Below, piece by piece: positions 41,837 through 52,477 of a stretch of 64,000 nt of DNA. The DNA comes from Macrosoma leucophasiata (Eukaryota > Arthropoda > Insecta > Lepidoptera > Hedylidae), in assembly GCA_036365455.1 (NCBI GenBank), contig JAWQUS010000017.1, forward strand, positions 10,106,001-10,170,000. Direction: 5' to 3'. The first letter of the stretch is position 1. Each line of letters opens with the position of its first letter. The notes below the pieces were generated by a model, which saw only the letters and a program-made list of their open reading frames with translations, searched no databases and had not been told where the DNA came from. A program made the position numbers and the translations under genes.

Positions 41837-41984
41837 ATCACTCCTAGTTACTGTTGGATAATCGTTTTACCTGTATTTAAGTTAGTGCCATTTTATTAAG
41901 TTTATACTCGTATTTTCGAGTGCATTACATCTTAAAAAATGTGGCTCACGAATGAATGGTTTCGTATCATTTTACCTATAAATA

Positions 41985-42235
41985 ACTACGGAACCCTAAA
42001 AAACGGCAAAAACTTTGTTGTATGGGAGGAGCTCATCTCAAATATTTATTTTATTCTGTTTTGTGTATTTGTTGTTATAGTGGCTACAAAAATACATCAT
42101 CTGTGAAAATTTCTAGCTATCACGGGTCATGGGTAACAGTCTGGTGACAGACTCACAGCAGAGTATCAGTAATAGTATTGTGTTTTTGCCCTTAGGGTAA
42201 CTGAGCAACAAACAAACAAACGAAGATTAATACTT
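41985..42235 (+). repeat. Repeat H copy
   Basis: CGGAACCCTAAAAAACGGCA at the left, TTCTAGCTATCACGGGTCAT, CAGTCTGGTGACAGACTCAC and CAGAGTATCAGTAATAGTAT. The block at 58430-58530 has the same order. Confidence 0.6.
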
Positions 42236-43101
42236 TCACATTCATATAAGTAGTATGATTAATTCAGTATCATATCCCTCCATCTTTATATGCAAAATCA
42301 ACACCTTCAGACAATACCACACTTCACTAACCTTTTAGTTTATACACACCATCGGGGTACCCACAATTAAAATTTATGATCCCACCCTACAAAAAAAGTT
42401 GAGCTGTCAACTTTCTCACAAGGAACCGCTGAAAAATTAGCAGTCATCAAAGGTTCGGAGCTTCGCTCATAAATTTCAGGGTGGTACTTCAGTCGTGATT
42501 CCATTCGCATTCCCCTTAGAACACGGAATGTCCAATGCGATAAATTATACTCATCAATAATACTGGGCCAACGCTATGTCAACAACACCCTATAGCTTAT
42601 ATAATTTGTAGGTTGTTTACCCCAAAAACCTATAACTTTGCCTCGGGGTACCTTAGATAAAAGAATATACCCCAAATAATTGCTTTTTGACATTTTAAAG
42701 GGACTGATATATTCTCGGACGGCAAGGTAAATAAGTTTGGAGACACTGGCTAGATAGAAGTCTCTGTGGTACAATAACGATGTCAAAGCTCTTGGTCCAC
42801 TTAAACGTGAATTGGGAAATGCATAATAAACGACCCACGAGAGGTTTGAATATCTATGGAGGTACTTTAATACTTAACGTGATCAAAATATTACGTTTGT
42901 TCAATATTGGCCGTTTTATTTTCAGTTTCAAATTTTACCCTTTAAGAAATTTTAATGAAATATGGGGTTGTCTGGCAAATGTGAGTATATTGATACTTTT
43001 ATGCGAAAAACTGGTCTTTGGTTCATATTAATATATTGAAACTGTATCATCCTAAGACTGGAACTTGATAATAGACTACTTGTACTTGTACTTGCCGTGT
43101 T
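42236..43101. other. Unmarked DNA
   Basis: Frames at 42574-42786 (minus) and 42780-43031 (plus) have no motif or exon borders. Confidence 0.35.
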
Positions 43102-43250
43102 GATTAAGCATGGGTTGCACCACATCATTTGTTAAAGTTAAAGTAATTGTTACATTGCACATCCTTCTCTATCATAAGTAAATCTGTTAAAGTTAGAGCG
43201 GGATGTGAAATGTTACAATAAATTTAACAAAGGTTGTTGTGCAACCCAGG
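43102..43250. mobile_element. MITE with GGGTTGCAC ends
   Basis: Left end GCATGGGTTGCACCA, right end GTTGTGCAACCCAGGC, with TTTGTTAAAGTTAAAGT and ATTTAACAAAGG as inverted subterminal blocks. A lone right end of the same family lies at 43470-43517 (AACTTTAACAAATATCTTGG, TGCAACCCAGCCTTAA). Confidence 0.65.
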
Positions 43251-43361
43251 CTAAATATCGTTTGCTAAGAACGAAATTTCGAAACAAAAAAATACAAAAA
43301 AGCTTTTTTACTCATTCATGTACCTATATTGCAGCAACTTCATCATCATATCAGCCAAGAG

Positions 43362-43410
43362 ATGTCCACTGCTGGACAAAGCCGGGGGGGCTTTGTCCAG
43401 CAGTGGACAT
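43362..43410. repeat. Hairpin: perfect 22-bp arms, 5-nt G loop
   Basis: ATGTCCACTGCTGGACAAAG and CC (43362-43383), loop GGGGG, exact reverse complement (43389-43410). The phrase CAGCCAAGAGATGTCCACTG is a common moth repeat motif, so this is an inverted duplication of part of a repeat. Confidence 0.85.
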
Positions 43411-43524
43411 GGGGCCAGCCTCTCTAACTACAGATTTGAAGTCAGAAAAAGATGTGAAATGTTACAATGACCTTAACTTTTTAACTTTAACAAATATCTT
43501 GGTGCAACCCAGCCTTAATATTAT

Positions 43525-43695
43525 AAAGAGGAAACATTTATGTTTTTGTGTGTGCCTGTTTGTAACGTTTTGACATGATAACTACAAAACCGATTTCAAA
43601 ATTCATACATCATACAAAGCTGCATCTTCACAGGTAGGCCATATTACATTCAATGCACCCGTGGGAAGCCGGGGTGAGCCACTAGTGCTGAAAAA
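43525..43695 (+). repeat. Repeat G copy
   Basis: AACATTTATGTTTTTGTGTG, ACAAAACCGATTTC and GTGGGAAGCCGGGGTGAGCC, then ACTAGTG. Confidence 0.5.
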
Positions 43696-43719
43696 AATTG
43701 TTGCAATTACTATCACACT

Positions 43720-43955
43720 AATATTATCACACCAATATTATAAATGTGAAAGTTTGTTTGGATGTTTGTCCGTCAATCACGTCGAAACTACGGAACGGAT
43801 TTTGATGAAATTTGTTATACAGGTAGGGTATTAGCTGACTTAGATTACAGGAAACTTTTTATCTCGAAAAATGTTCCTGTGGGATACCATGGGATGATTT
43901 GATGAGATTCCACAGGTTACGCAAAAAGCGACCTAAACGCGGGCTACAGCTCGTT
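43720..43955 (+). repeat. Repeat G copy
   Basis: TATTATAAATGTGAAAGTTT, GGATTTTGATGAAATTTG and AAAAGCGACCTAAACGCGGG; the centre GTGGGATACCATGGGATGAT matches the copy at 12940-13155. Confidence 0.65.
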
Positions 43956-44658
43956 GTAAATAAAACCAATTCAAAAGTAAAATTCAACTTTAATTTAAGA
44001 AACGTTCCTTTCAAACCACTATAAACTTATTTAAAAAGACTTGAGATCTTAAATTACCACATCAATGTTATAAGGAACAGAAGTTTGTTCCCATTTTATT
44101 TATTCGATTTCAGCTCACATCGAACTATAGTCTCAACTTTAGAGCAAAGTTAGAAAACTCTCATCCTTTCTTAGAAATCCTTTTCTTCGCGCATTTCTAT
44201 GTTTAACGAGGTAACTGGTCTATTGGTTTGAAATCACAAGAGGTACCCCTTTCAGGGTTCAATCGAAATAACCACAAAACATTCCGTTTCCATTTCCGAT
44301 TCTCGTCACACAACCTCGATCACGTAGGTTGGAGACGTAGGTAAGGGTACTTTCTGTGCGTATTTTGATAATGTTGGTACGCCGAGCGTGAGTAACCTTG
44401 TACGATTTCAAACACGCTGTTTGAAATTTTACGAAATACAACGACACACTGGGAAATTCTATAAATTTTTTTGTAGATTACATTTTATTTTTTTGTAGAT
44501 TATCCAAGAGTGAAGCCTGATTTGGCACTTTTCAGTACGTAACGGGCACGACTTTAAAAAAATGTTAAAGTAGAACAGTCATTGTTTTTGATGGCAGATC
44601 GTAATATGCAAAATATACAAATAATCCGAAAAAAAAATGTATTTACTTACAAGACACC
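43956..44658. other. Unmarked DNA
   Basis: AT-rich. A 22-base direct repeat TTTTTTGTAGATTA around 44468-44502 is the only structure seen. Confidence 0.35.
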
Positions 44659-44949
44659 TTTTTTTTAATGTGATGAAAGTGGAAAACAAGCATGCAGTTC
44701 ACATTGATGTTAAGTGATGACTGCAGCCTATATATAGACACCCACACAAAGACCAGAGGTCAAGATGCAGATGCGTTACCACTTCTGATGCCTAAGGTAT
44801 TGTGCCTCTGTGCCGGAAATTACAAGGCCGTACATTACCATCTGACTGAAACACGATAGTACTGAACACTACCATTTAGTGGCAAGTATATTAGATAATG
44901 CGGTGGTGCCTACGCCCGCGAGCTCCGCCACGGGAGCTCTACCACCAGT
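44659..44949 (-). repeat. SINE C, nearly full copy
   Basis: T run at the left, GAAAGTGGAAAACAAGCATG through to GGGAGCTCTACCACCAGTG at the right. Confidence 0.85.
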
Positions 44950-45008
44950 GACACAAGTTTTGTGAGAAGCATGACATCCAAACTGTGATAGTGTAATAGA
45001 TTAGAGTA

Positions 45009-45334
45009 GTAACTGCCTCGGTAGCCTAGTGGTAGCAGGCCACTACTACTACGCTGAGGTCCTGGGTTCGATTCCCGGGTAGGGGGTTATCAGAGATGAT
45101 GGTGTAAAGTCCATTATCTCTGGTTCTATTGGGATTTTTCCATTTTCTGGAAATTTCCCAGTACCTTGAAGTTTGGTAATGTGCCCGGAGATGTCAACAG
45201 GCTCGCCACCTGTTACATGGGCCAAAACGTAACCGGCGAATCGTGGGTGTTTGCATGTATGCTTGAATGCATGCATTTACCTCTGCCTACCCCTTCGGGG
45301 ATTACAGGCGTGAAGTTACGAAGTTACGTAGTAA
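45009..45334 (+). mobile_element. SINE A, full copy with tRNA-like head
   Basis: Head: GGTAGCCTAGTGGTAGCAGG (A box) and GGGTTCGATTCCCGG (B box). Body contains CCAGTACCTTGAAGTTTGGT, AATGTGCCCGGAGATGTC and GCATGCATTTACCTCTGCCT; it ends GGCGTGAAGTTACG. Flanked by AATAGATTAGAGTA (44995-45008) and AATAGACTAGAGTA (45335-45348), a 14-bp target duplication with one difference. Copy 2 of the host unit shows the empty site near 46225. Confidence 0.85.
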
Positions 45335-45536
45335 AATAGACTAGAGTAACTATAACAAGCATGTAACCGCATACATCGTTAGTTCGCAGAAACATTTATC
45401 GGGACTTGCAGACGTGTTCAACGAATACCACCGACAGAGGACAGTTAACAATCCAGATCACATTCATTCGGTCACAGCTCAAAGCTCAATGCCTCTCTGA
45501 TTTGGAAATCAAATGTCAGTATTAGATAAAACATTT

Positions 45537-45826
45537 TTTTTTTTTTTTTTATGTAATGTAAGTGGCAAACAAGCATGCAGTTCACATTGATGTTAAGTGA
45601 TGACTGCAGCCTATGGACACCCATATGAAGACCAAGGCCAAAATGCAGATGCGTTACCACTCCTGAGGCCTAAGGTGTTATGCCTCTGTGCCGGAAATTA
45701 CAGGGCCGTACATTACCACCTGACCGGAACACGATACTGCTGAACACTACCATTTAGCGGCAAGTAAATTAGGTAATGCGGTGGTGCCTACGCCCGCGAG
45801 CTCCGTCACTGGAGCTCTACCACCAG
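45537..45826 (-). mobile_element. SINE C, full copy with target-site duplication
   Basis: TAAAACATTT flanks it at 45527-45536 and 45827-45836. The paralogous unit reads TATAAAACCGCTGTAACAT without the insertion. This fixes the ends of SINE C: GTGGTAGAGCTCC-type start, A-rich end. Confidence 0.88.
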
Positions 45827-46021
45827 TAAAACATTTGTAACATCGGCAACAAAACGAACACTCTCTCGAGCCAATGATACATATTATTAGAAAAAATACT
45901 TCAGACAGTATTAATATTATGTTACTTTGAAGTACTTCAGTTGCTGCCAATTAAGCTACAGGTGTATATACAGATAAAACCATAAGTTATTTATTGAAAA
46001 AATATTGGGACTAATAATTGA

Positions 46022-46170
46022 GGCATATCACCTAATGCCTCAGGAGTGGCAGCGCATCTGCATTTTGACCTCTGGTCATTGTGTGGGTGTCTATAGGCTG
46101 CAGTCATCACTTAACATCAATGTGAACTGCATGCTTGTTTGCCACTTTTATTACATAAAAAAAAAAAAAA
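46022..46170 (+). repeat. SINE C 3' half
   Basis: CCTAATGCCTCAGGAGTGGC to GCCACTTTTATTACATAAAA and a 15-base A run. Confidence 0.8.
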
Positions 46171-46192
46171 ATTTGGACACTTATAATACAAG

Positions 46193-46530
46193 TTTGGTAA
46201 TGCATGACATCCGAATTAGACAGTATAATGGAATAGAATATAGTTACTATAACCGCATACATCGTTAGTTCGCAGAAACGTTTATCGGGACTTGCAGACG
46301 TGTTCAACGAATACCACCGACAGAGGACAGTTAACAATCCAGATCACATTCATTCGGTCACAGCTCATAGCTCAATGTCTCTCTGATTTGGAAATCAAAT
46401 GTCAGTAGCGTATAAAACCGCTGTAACATAGCCAACTGAATTAGCCCTACATACAACATCATTTAAATAAAGTTCTATTCAACTTGACGTTGTGTAGTTT
46501 CCCTTTGAATTAATTTTCAGGAACGGTGTT
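46193..46530 (+). repeat. LTR-like unit, copy 2 (uninterrupted)
   Basis: Matches copy 1 over about 240 bases (near identity from 46250 to 46410). It holds GTATAAAACCGC (TATA-box-like) and, 70 bases on, AAATAAAGTTC (polyadenylation-signal-like), the order expected of an LTR. TG...CA ends and a target duplication were not pinned down, so a solo LTR is a hypothesis. Confidence 0.5.
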
Positions 46531-46689
46531 TTTTAGAAAATAGATAGTAGAAATAAAAAGGAAATATTTGCGTTAATGTTAGTGGTATAGCTAACATGGG
46601 CGGCACCCGGGCCGGATGAGCAAAATAAAAGAGGAATTACTCTTCATTCTTTTGCGTCAGCAGATCTAAGCCCCGCTAACCAATTAAAT

Positions 46690-46903
46690 AATTAATAAAT
46701 AAATAAAATACGCATACACTCACAGCCCCTGGGTAAAGGTAAACCTGTGTCGTGGGTGCCGTTGTACACATACAACACATACACAAACACAAAGACCCGA
46801 AACAAATATCTGTAGACCATACAAATATTTGTCCCGGTGCGGGGATCGAACCCGCGACCCTTCGAATCAAACGGTCATCTCACACCGCTGGACTAACCGG
46901 GTC
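46690..46903 (-). mobile_element. SINE B, reference copy
   Basis: On the minus strand 46903-46831 is a 73-nt tRNA-like head: GACCCGG pairs with CCGGGAC except one position, A box GGTTAGTCCAGCGG, B box GGGTTCGATCCCC. A body follows with GTGTACAACGGCACCCACGA and a TTTATTTATTAATTA end. Relatives lie at 6655, 32768 and 61170. Confidence 0.8.
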
Positions 46904-49382
46904 GTCGAATTTTGGTTATTAAACATAGATGATCACTGGAGAGGGTGTCAATCATCAAACGGGTGGCACCCGATGCGGGCCGCCCCCGCCACCACCCCAT
47001 TGCTACGTTACTGATTATTGTATATTTGTTAAGAATAATCTCATAAGTCACTGGTCCGATTTCAAAATCTACTTGACTAGAAGGTGGTATGCAGTATTAA
47101 TATTTAATAACAAATATTTTTTTCTCGATCACCCGCGGGATAGAAATCAATGCAGTTGAAACTACACTATACTGGTGGTTTGAAATTCAACAGGAACACG
47201 GCATTGGTGCCGTGTTCCTCTGTCTTCTTCTTCTGTTTAAAAATATTCTTTCTGTTATAAAAATCAAACGAGTCTTATGTTCTTCTGCAAAAAGGAAAAT
47301 AATCGAGAAAATTGTCGCTAAGTGGAGCCGTGACCCCAAAAATATTCCATAAGAACTGACCACGCCGGTCAGCGTTTCACACTTATATTGAAAGTCAACG
47401 TTTCTAGACTGCAAGCTGGTATTGCACATATCCATTAGAACAGACTACTAGTTTCCATCACGTAGCAACAGGATTCAATGTAGCGTGTAATATAAGTAAA
47501 ACGATCATTTATACGAGAGCCAGGCAGCCACGTTCTATATTCAACGAGTAATCGGTACTGCCTTTCGTATTCCATATCACGTAGAATCGATTTAAGATCT
47601 CCTGCTGGCTGTTGGGTCAACGGATATTTATGAAGATAACATGGATTTATGAGCGCCTATATTTCTGAATTTCTTCAGTTTATATAGTAGTTAATTGAGT
47701 CTAAGCATTTTGGTTTATATTTATTATTATTATTTATTTATTTAGTTAAGCAACAAAGCTCATTACAGTGTTAGTAACAATATTACTTAATTCTATGTTA
47801 GTATTCCTATTCTAAAATAAGACATAAATCAATTTCACTATCACTATGTGAGTCACTGCTACACGTCCATTACAGAGGTGGATAGCTTGCAGCAGTGATT
47901 CACATATAGACAATCCAACCTGCTTATATGTTTTGAGCATTAACAGTTTTAATCATTTGGCTGTTTCCATTTCGATCAGCGAAGTGATCAAATTCTATAT
48001 TTTTACCTACATATGATATAAAAAAAAACTATTAAAAGGGAATCGACACCTCCAAGTTTATATAAATAGCTGTGCCCGCCACTTCATTCGCGTGGAATAG
48101 TGACTTTGGGCAGCATTTTTGGATATAACTTTTGGTTAATTATGGATCATGCGACAACACTTATGGATAGCCAAAAAATTCTGATGCTCGGGAGTTTGGA
48201 AAAGCGATCAATGAATGTATGAAGTCTATAGAGTGCACGCACCCCACAGGTAAACATAAAATGATACTCAGTATACTACTACATTTTATTATACTCAGTG
48301 GATACTGAGTATCTACTAAGTTATCATTTGTATCTCAGTATATGAGTATTGTGTTTTTGCCTTTTACAAAACAAAAATATATAGTAAAACACATCAAGAA
48401 GTTGTCACAGGACTTGAAAGTTGAAATATCATGTAGGTACTAAAAACACCCAAAAATATAAAAAATATGAACAGCATAAAAAGGGCTATAAACCACTTTC
48501 TTTATAACCTACGCTACCTGCCAACAGGAAAATATTTTTCAAATAATGTTCGCATACATTAAAATGGCAGCCCAGTCGATCAAACTTAAATAGAGCAGAC
48601 AAGTGAACCCCATTAGTTGTTTCCTTTACAAAAAAATATACCTCAGGAACAAAATGCTCTTAGCAATGTGGTCCGGTAATGTTCGCCGGCCCCTTGAATT
48701 TTTCATTCCCTTGTGGCTCGACAACTAAGCATTACCAAAATTGCGTCATATTTCTTTTCTCAACACATTCAACGGTGGGAAATAGTTGGGGGAATTGCTA
48801 CTTGGTGGATGTTTGCTGTCGTGGGCCGATATGAGAGCTATAATTATTTATTGCAAATATTCCTATTTGTTTTATATTATAAGAAAAGGGTTTTCTAATG
48901 GTTTGTGTACACACACGCTTAAGTAATACGGCGAATCATATTGTAAATATAATATGCACATAACATCCATATACACAAGGTTCACCAGTTTTATATTTTA
49001 TGCACTTGATTGTGACGTAAATTTGAGATCATTCTACATTTTTTGAAACTCTTAGTTTAGAGAATTTATTTCTTAAAAGAATTACATCTAATTCACTTAC
49101 AGAGAAACATTAAATTATATCTAAACGTATAAGTAAGTTTCACATTTATTTAGCGTACAGAGTTACGAAATTTAGTGGGTATTCACAAAACAAAACATTA
49201 TAAAAACTATGGAGCGACACAACAATTGTGCGCAAAACACGGATCTAGGGAAATCGTGCGACTGGATGTGATATCGTAAGGTAACAAGACATGAGTGCAT
49301 AACTCTCTGAAATAAACCTGAATAACTTCATGTTAATTAACTGGGAGATCAAGCCAGAGACATAAAACTTAGTAGTGGTACG
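46904..49382. other. Unmarked DNA with one hairpin
   Basis: Frames at 47187-47435, 47435-47620 and 48713-48898 lack motifs. ATACTCAGTATAC / GGATACTGAGTAT near 48264-48312 is a weak palindrome cluster. No gene seen in 2.4 kb. Confidence 0.4.
47192..47219. repeat. Hairpin: perfect 12-bp arms, 4-nt loop
   Basis: AGGAACACGGCA, loop TTGG, TGCCGTGTTCCT. Confidence 0.85.
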
Positions 49383-49615
49383 GATTTTTACGCCTGTATT
49401 CACGGAAGAGGTAGGCAGAGGTATATGCATGCATTCAAGCATACATACAAACACCCACGACTCGCCGGTTACGCTGTAACGGTCATGTAACACGTAACAG
49501 GCGCCAAATGTTACATAAGCGAAAACCTAAACGGCCTGTTTACATATCCGGGCACATGACCAAATTCTCAGGGTGGCATTGGTAAACTTCCAAACAATGG
49601 AATAATCCCAAAAGC
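49383..49615 (-). repeat. SINE A, 5'-truncated copy
   Basis: Plus-strand text TACGCCTGTATTCACGGAAG, GAGGTAGGCAGAGG, TGCATGCATTCAAGCATACA and TCCGGGCACATGACCAAATT is SINE A reversed. It abuts the next copy tail to head. Confidence 0.8.
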
Positions 49616-49635
49616 ACTACAGATAATACAAAACG

Positions 49636-49873
49636 TAAACGTAACTTCACGCCTGTAATCCCCGAAGTGGTAGGCAGAGGTAAATGCATGCATTCAAGCA
49701 TACATGCAAACACTCACGATTCGTCGGTTACGTTTTGGTCCATGTAACAGGTGGCGAGCCTGTTGTCATCTCCGGGCACATTACCAAACTTTGAGGTCCC
49801 AGTACCTCAAAGTTTGGTAATGTGCCCGGAAATTTCCAGAAAATGGATAAATTCCAATTGAACCAGAGATATA
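49636..49873 (-). repeat. SINE A, 5'-truncated copy with inverted duplication
   Basis: TTCACGCCTGTAATCCCCGA to CAATTGAACCAGAGATA. Contains the hairpin at 49771-49830, which SINE A at 45009-45334 lacks. Confidence 0.85.
49771..49830. repeat. Hairpin: perfect 27-bp arms, 6-nt loop
   Basis: TCCGGGCACATTACCAAACT plus TTGAGGT (49771-49797), loop CCCAGT, exact reverse complement (49804-49830). The right arm is the normal SINE A order; the left arm is an extra inverted copy, because normal SINE A carries this block once. Confidence 0.9.
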
Positions 49874-49874
49874 G

Positions 49875-50007
49875 TGGAGTTTCGTTTGGTTAAGTTTATT
49901 TCACTAATTAGATTATTCTCAGTTATTTATATAGGAATCTCGATATGAAAACTTACCTTGGGTTTAGAATTTGTGCGAGGCTATTAAATTTTACCAATTT
50001 GAAAAGT
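49875..50007 (+). repeat. Inverted pair, left member (133 bp)
   Basis: TGGAGTTTCGTTTGGTTAAG to CCAATTTGAAAAGT; the reverse complement lies at 51810-51942 with few differences. Confidence 0.8.
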
Positions 50008-50019
50008 CTGCTATCTCAC

Positions 50020-50130
50020 TACTATTGTAAATGTGGAAGTATGGATATTTGTTTGTTTATTGCTCAATCTCGCTAAAGCGGATTTACGGATTTCGATGTG
50101 ATTTTGTACTCAGGTAGAGTATGTATAGCT
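50020..50130 (+). repeat. Repeat G fragment
   Basis: ACTATTGTAAATGTGGAAGT and CTCGCTAAAGCGGATTTACG, a degenerate left half. Confidence 0.4.
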
Positions 50131-50332
50131 GTAACACCGAGGATATTTTATAGTTCAGATGTTTCTTTGGGTATTTTATATAGATCTTCACATTGACACA
50201 AATAAGGCGATTTCAATTGCTGTTGCATGTATCCGAACGTAGACTCATAGACAGATGACACCTGACATCGTGATTGACATTAATTATGAAATTGACAACA
50301 GAAGGACTCCAACATAGATTTATTATCTACTT

Positions 50333-50584
50333 CGTGTATCCAACAAGAAATAATGCACATCGACCTCAGGAAGAGACGTCGGCTTATTTCGGATCTGTAG
50401 AGCGTTATCTCTTTCGCACTTTACCTATTTGACGTTTGTCGACCATCTTGATCAAGTTTTGACCAATACCGGACTACGAATGCTTACGTATGCAGTGTGC
50501 AGCAGAGATAACGCTCTACGAAGTCTAAACGAGCTGATTATCACTTTCATATGCTCGATGTGCATTATTTCTTGATGAGCACTG
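50333..50584. mobile_element. Tc1/mariner-type MITE, copy A
   Basis: Inverted CAAGAAATAATGCACATCGA (50344-50363) and its exact complement (50555-50574); the right end is CACTG followed by TA (50585-50586). The inside has an inverted TAGAGCGTTATCTCT / AGAGATAACGCTCTA pair. It shows the uninterrupted structure of the element that received the RTE at 26.5 kb. Confidence 0.75.
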
Positions 50585-50586
50585 TA

Positions 50587-50812
50587 CAGTATCTAACAAG
50601 AAATATTGGACATCGACCTCAGGAAGGAAACTTCGGCTTATTTCGGGTCTGTAGAGCGTTCGGATCTTTTTCGCACCTTACCTACATAACGTTTGTCCGC
50701 CATTTTGATCAAGTTTTGACCAATAGCGGGCTATCAGTGCTTACGTAGACAGTGTGCAGCAGAGATAACGCTCTACGAAACTAGCTGATTGTCACTTTCA
50801 TGCCTCGCGCGG
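50587..50812. mobile_element. Tc1/mariner-type MITE, copy B, right end lost
   Basis: Starts CAGTATCTAACAAGAAATAT directly after the TA that ends copy A and runs through AGAGATAACGCTCTACGA to GATTGTCACTTTCAT. The right terminal repeat is replaced by GCCTCGCGCGGCAAATGCCT. Confidence 0.7.
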
Positions 50813-50869
50813 CAAATGCCTCGCGAGGCTTATTAATTAATCTTTATATGTTTCAAGATTCCTGGTATT

Positions 50870-50915
50870 TAAACTCGAAGTCCACGCGGGCGAAGTCGCA
50901 GGTAAAAGCTAGTCT
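50870..50915 (+). repeat. Repeat G right end
   Basis: AAGTCCACGCGGGCGAAGTC, GCAGGTAAAAGCTAGT. Confidence 0.5.
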
Positions 50916-51809
50916 GACATGATGATATTATGTAGTCAGCATCGCATGAATATTTGCAAGCCAGGAAGGGTTGTAAAGTGCAGCTAAAGTACTAGAAACG
51001 CCAGCGAGAAGTGCTCACTGCATAATTACTTCTTGTTAGTTTTAGGATCAATAATGTGACAGAAAATTATATTCATTTACTTTTAACCAGTTTTGTCATT
51101 ATATAACTTTGAAAAGCACTCTAATTTATTAAAACAGTTAAACCTAAGTCAACAACTTCTGCCAAGTCCTGCACCTAATAAATGTGAATAAATTAATTTT
51201 GTTCAAACAAAAGCTATCGGCCAATCACCCGATCGTTAAGCCGGTCATTAGTATAGGTTTTTAGTTAAAGCCCGGCTTTACCTACCTCATTTCAACGCAA
51301 CTCTGAATACATGGAAGTGTCAAATAAATAGCGAGCCAAATTAAATTTTCGGTGAAGTGAACACCTAATAATGGTAGATTTAAAAGATAAGGTTGAATTT
51401 TGGCCTCGCGGAAAACGAATTTTATTGCTGGCAAAATGCTGAGGTAATTTCATGGTGCATTTACCTCCGTCCAAGGTTAGTGTTTACACAGCGACCTCAC
51501 TGAAATGCGATTTAAGCTTGCAGGTTATATTTTTTGACGTGGATCACGATTTAACAGGATCGGGTGCATTTAAGCGTGGAAATGTAAGTATTTGCTCGTT
51601 TGCTTTAGAATATGAAATATAGGCAGCCGACTTTAAATTAAACTTTGGAGAAAACTTGCTAAAAGCCAGCGTGCTCTTGAAGCGAACAACGGCAAAGTAT
51701 TGGATTTTTATTTAAGCATATTTCCTTTGCTTGCAATGAATATTATTTTTTTTGATATTATTAACGACAAAGTAGATTTAGGTTTATGGAATGAAAATAA
51801 TGAATAGAC
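50916..51809. other. Unmarked DNA
   Basis: No accepted frame or shared repeat. Confidence 0.35.
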
Positions 51810-51942
51810 ACTTTTCAAATTGGTAAAATTTAATAGCCTTGCACAAATTCTAAACCCAAGGTGAGTTTTCAAATCGAGATTCCTACATAAATAACTGAGA
51901 ATAATCTAATTAGTGAAATAAACTTAACCAAACGAAACTCCA
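51810..51942 (-). repeat. Inverted pair, right member (133 bp)
   Basis: Reverse complement of 49875-50007; see that entry. Confidence 0.8.
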
Positions 51943-52255
51943 CCAGATTTACCGAGAGCAGCTATGAAATCAGAAATATTCACATTTAAAATGCATCTAA
52001 CTAAACCCGAGGGGTTCATTAGAGTTAAAATACGGCAAAGAATTCGACCCACTTCTCGTTGGAATGAATGAAGGTTGAATTGACAACTGGTACATTCATC
52101 TAATTTGAGCACGCGTTGGAGGATGGGAGAATGAGGTTACTGAAAATGGGGTTGATAGCCCTCGTATAAATAAAATGGCTATTTTGCTTTTACTTTGAGA
52201 TTTTTTGCGATAGTATACGCATTGTGAAGTAAATTTTAGGTTAATTTAAATAGTA

Positions 52256-52470
52256 CCTTCACGTTTGTGGTTTCGGAAGGGGATGGGCAGCAAATGGATG
52301 AATTCAAGCATAATATATGAAAAACATCCACGATTGGCCAGTTACGTTTTGTTCCTTAATAGGTAGTGAGGCAATCGACATCTCCGGGCACATTACCAAA
52401 GCCCGAGAGTGGTACCAACACATTTCCGGGAAATATAAATAGCACAGTGACCCGGGAACTGAACTTCAAC
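52256..52470 (-). repeat. SINE A copy, degenerate
   Basis: GGATGAATTCAAGCATAATA, CCACGATTGGCCAGTTACGT, GACATCTCCGGGCACATTAC and, at the right, GACCCGGGAACTGAAC, a decayed B box. It directly abuts the LINE coding sequence at 52478. Confidence 0.65.
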
Positions 52471-52477
52471 TACTTGG

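Larger units (their letters stand above)
44965..45852 (+). repeat. LTR-like unit, copy 1, with two SINE insertions
   Basis: The unit (GCATGACATCC ... AACCGCATACATCGTTAGTT ... GACTTGCAGACGTGTTCAAC ... AATCAAATGTCAGTA ... ATAAAAC) matches 46193-46440. It is split by SINE A (45009-45334) and SINE C (45537-45826). Confidence 0.7.

Noticed and set aside
45014..45085. tRNA gene on the plus strand
   Set aside because: Head of SINE A with target-site duplication; the acceptor stem does not close.
46831..46903. Functional tRNA gene on the minus strand
   Set aside because: A and B boxes are good, but an acceptor mismatch and a conserved SINE B body downstream, repeated at three other loci, mark it as a SINE.
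47192..47219. Rho-independent-type terminator
   Set aside because: A GC stem is present but there is no T run right after it and the context is a eukaryotic genome; treated as one of the hairpins.
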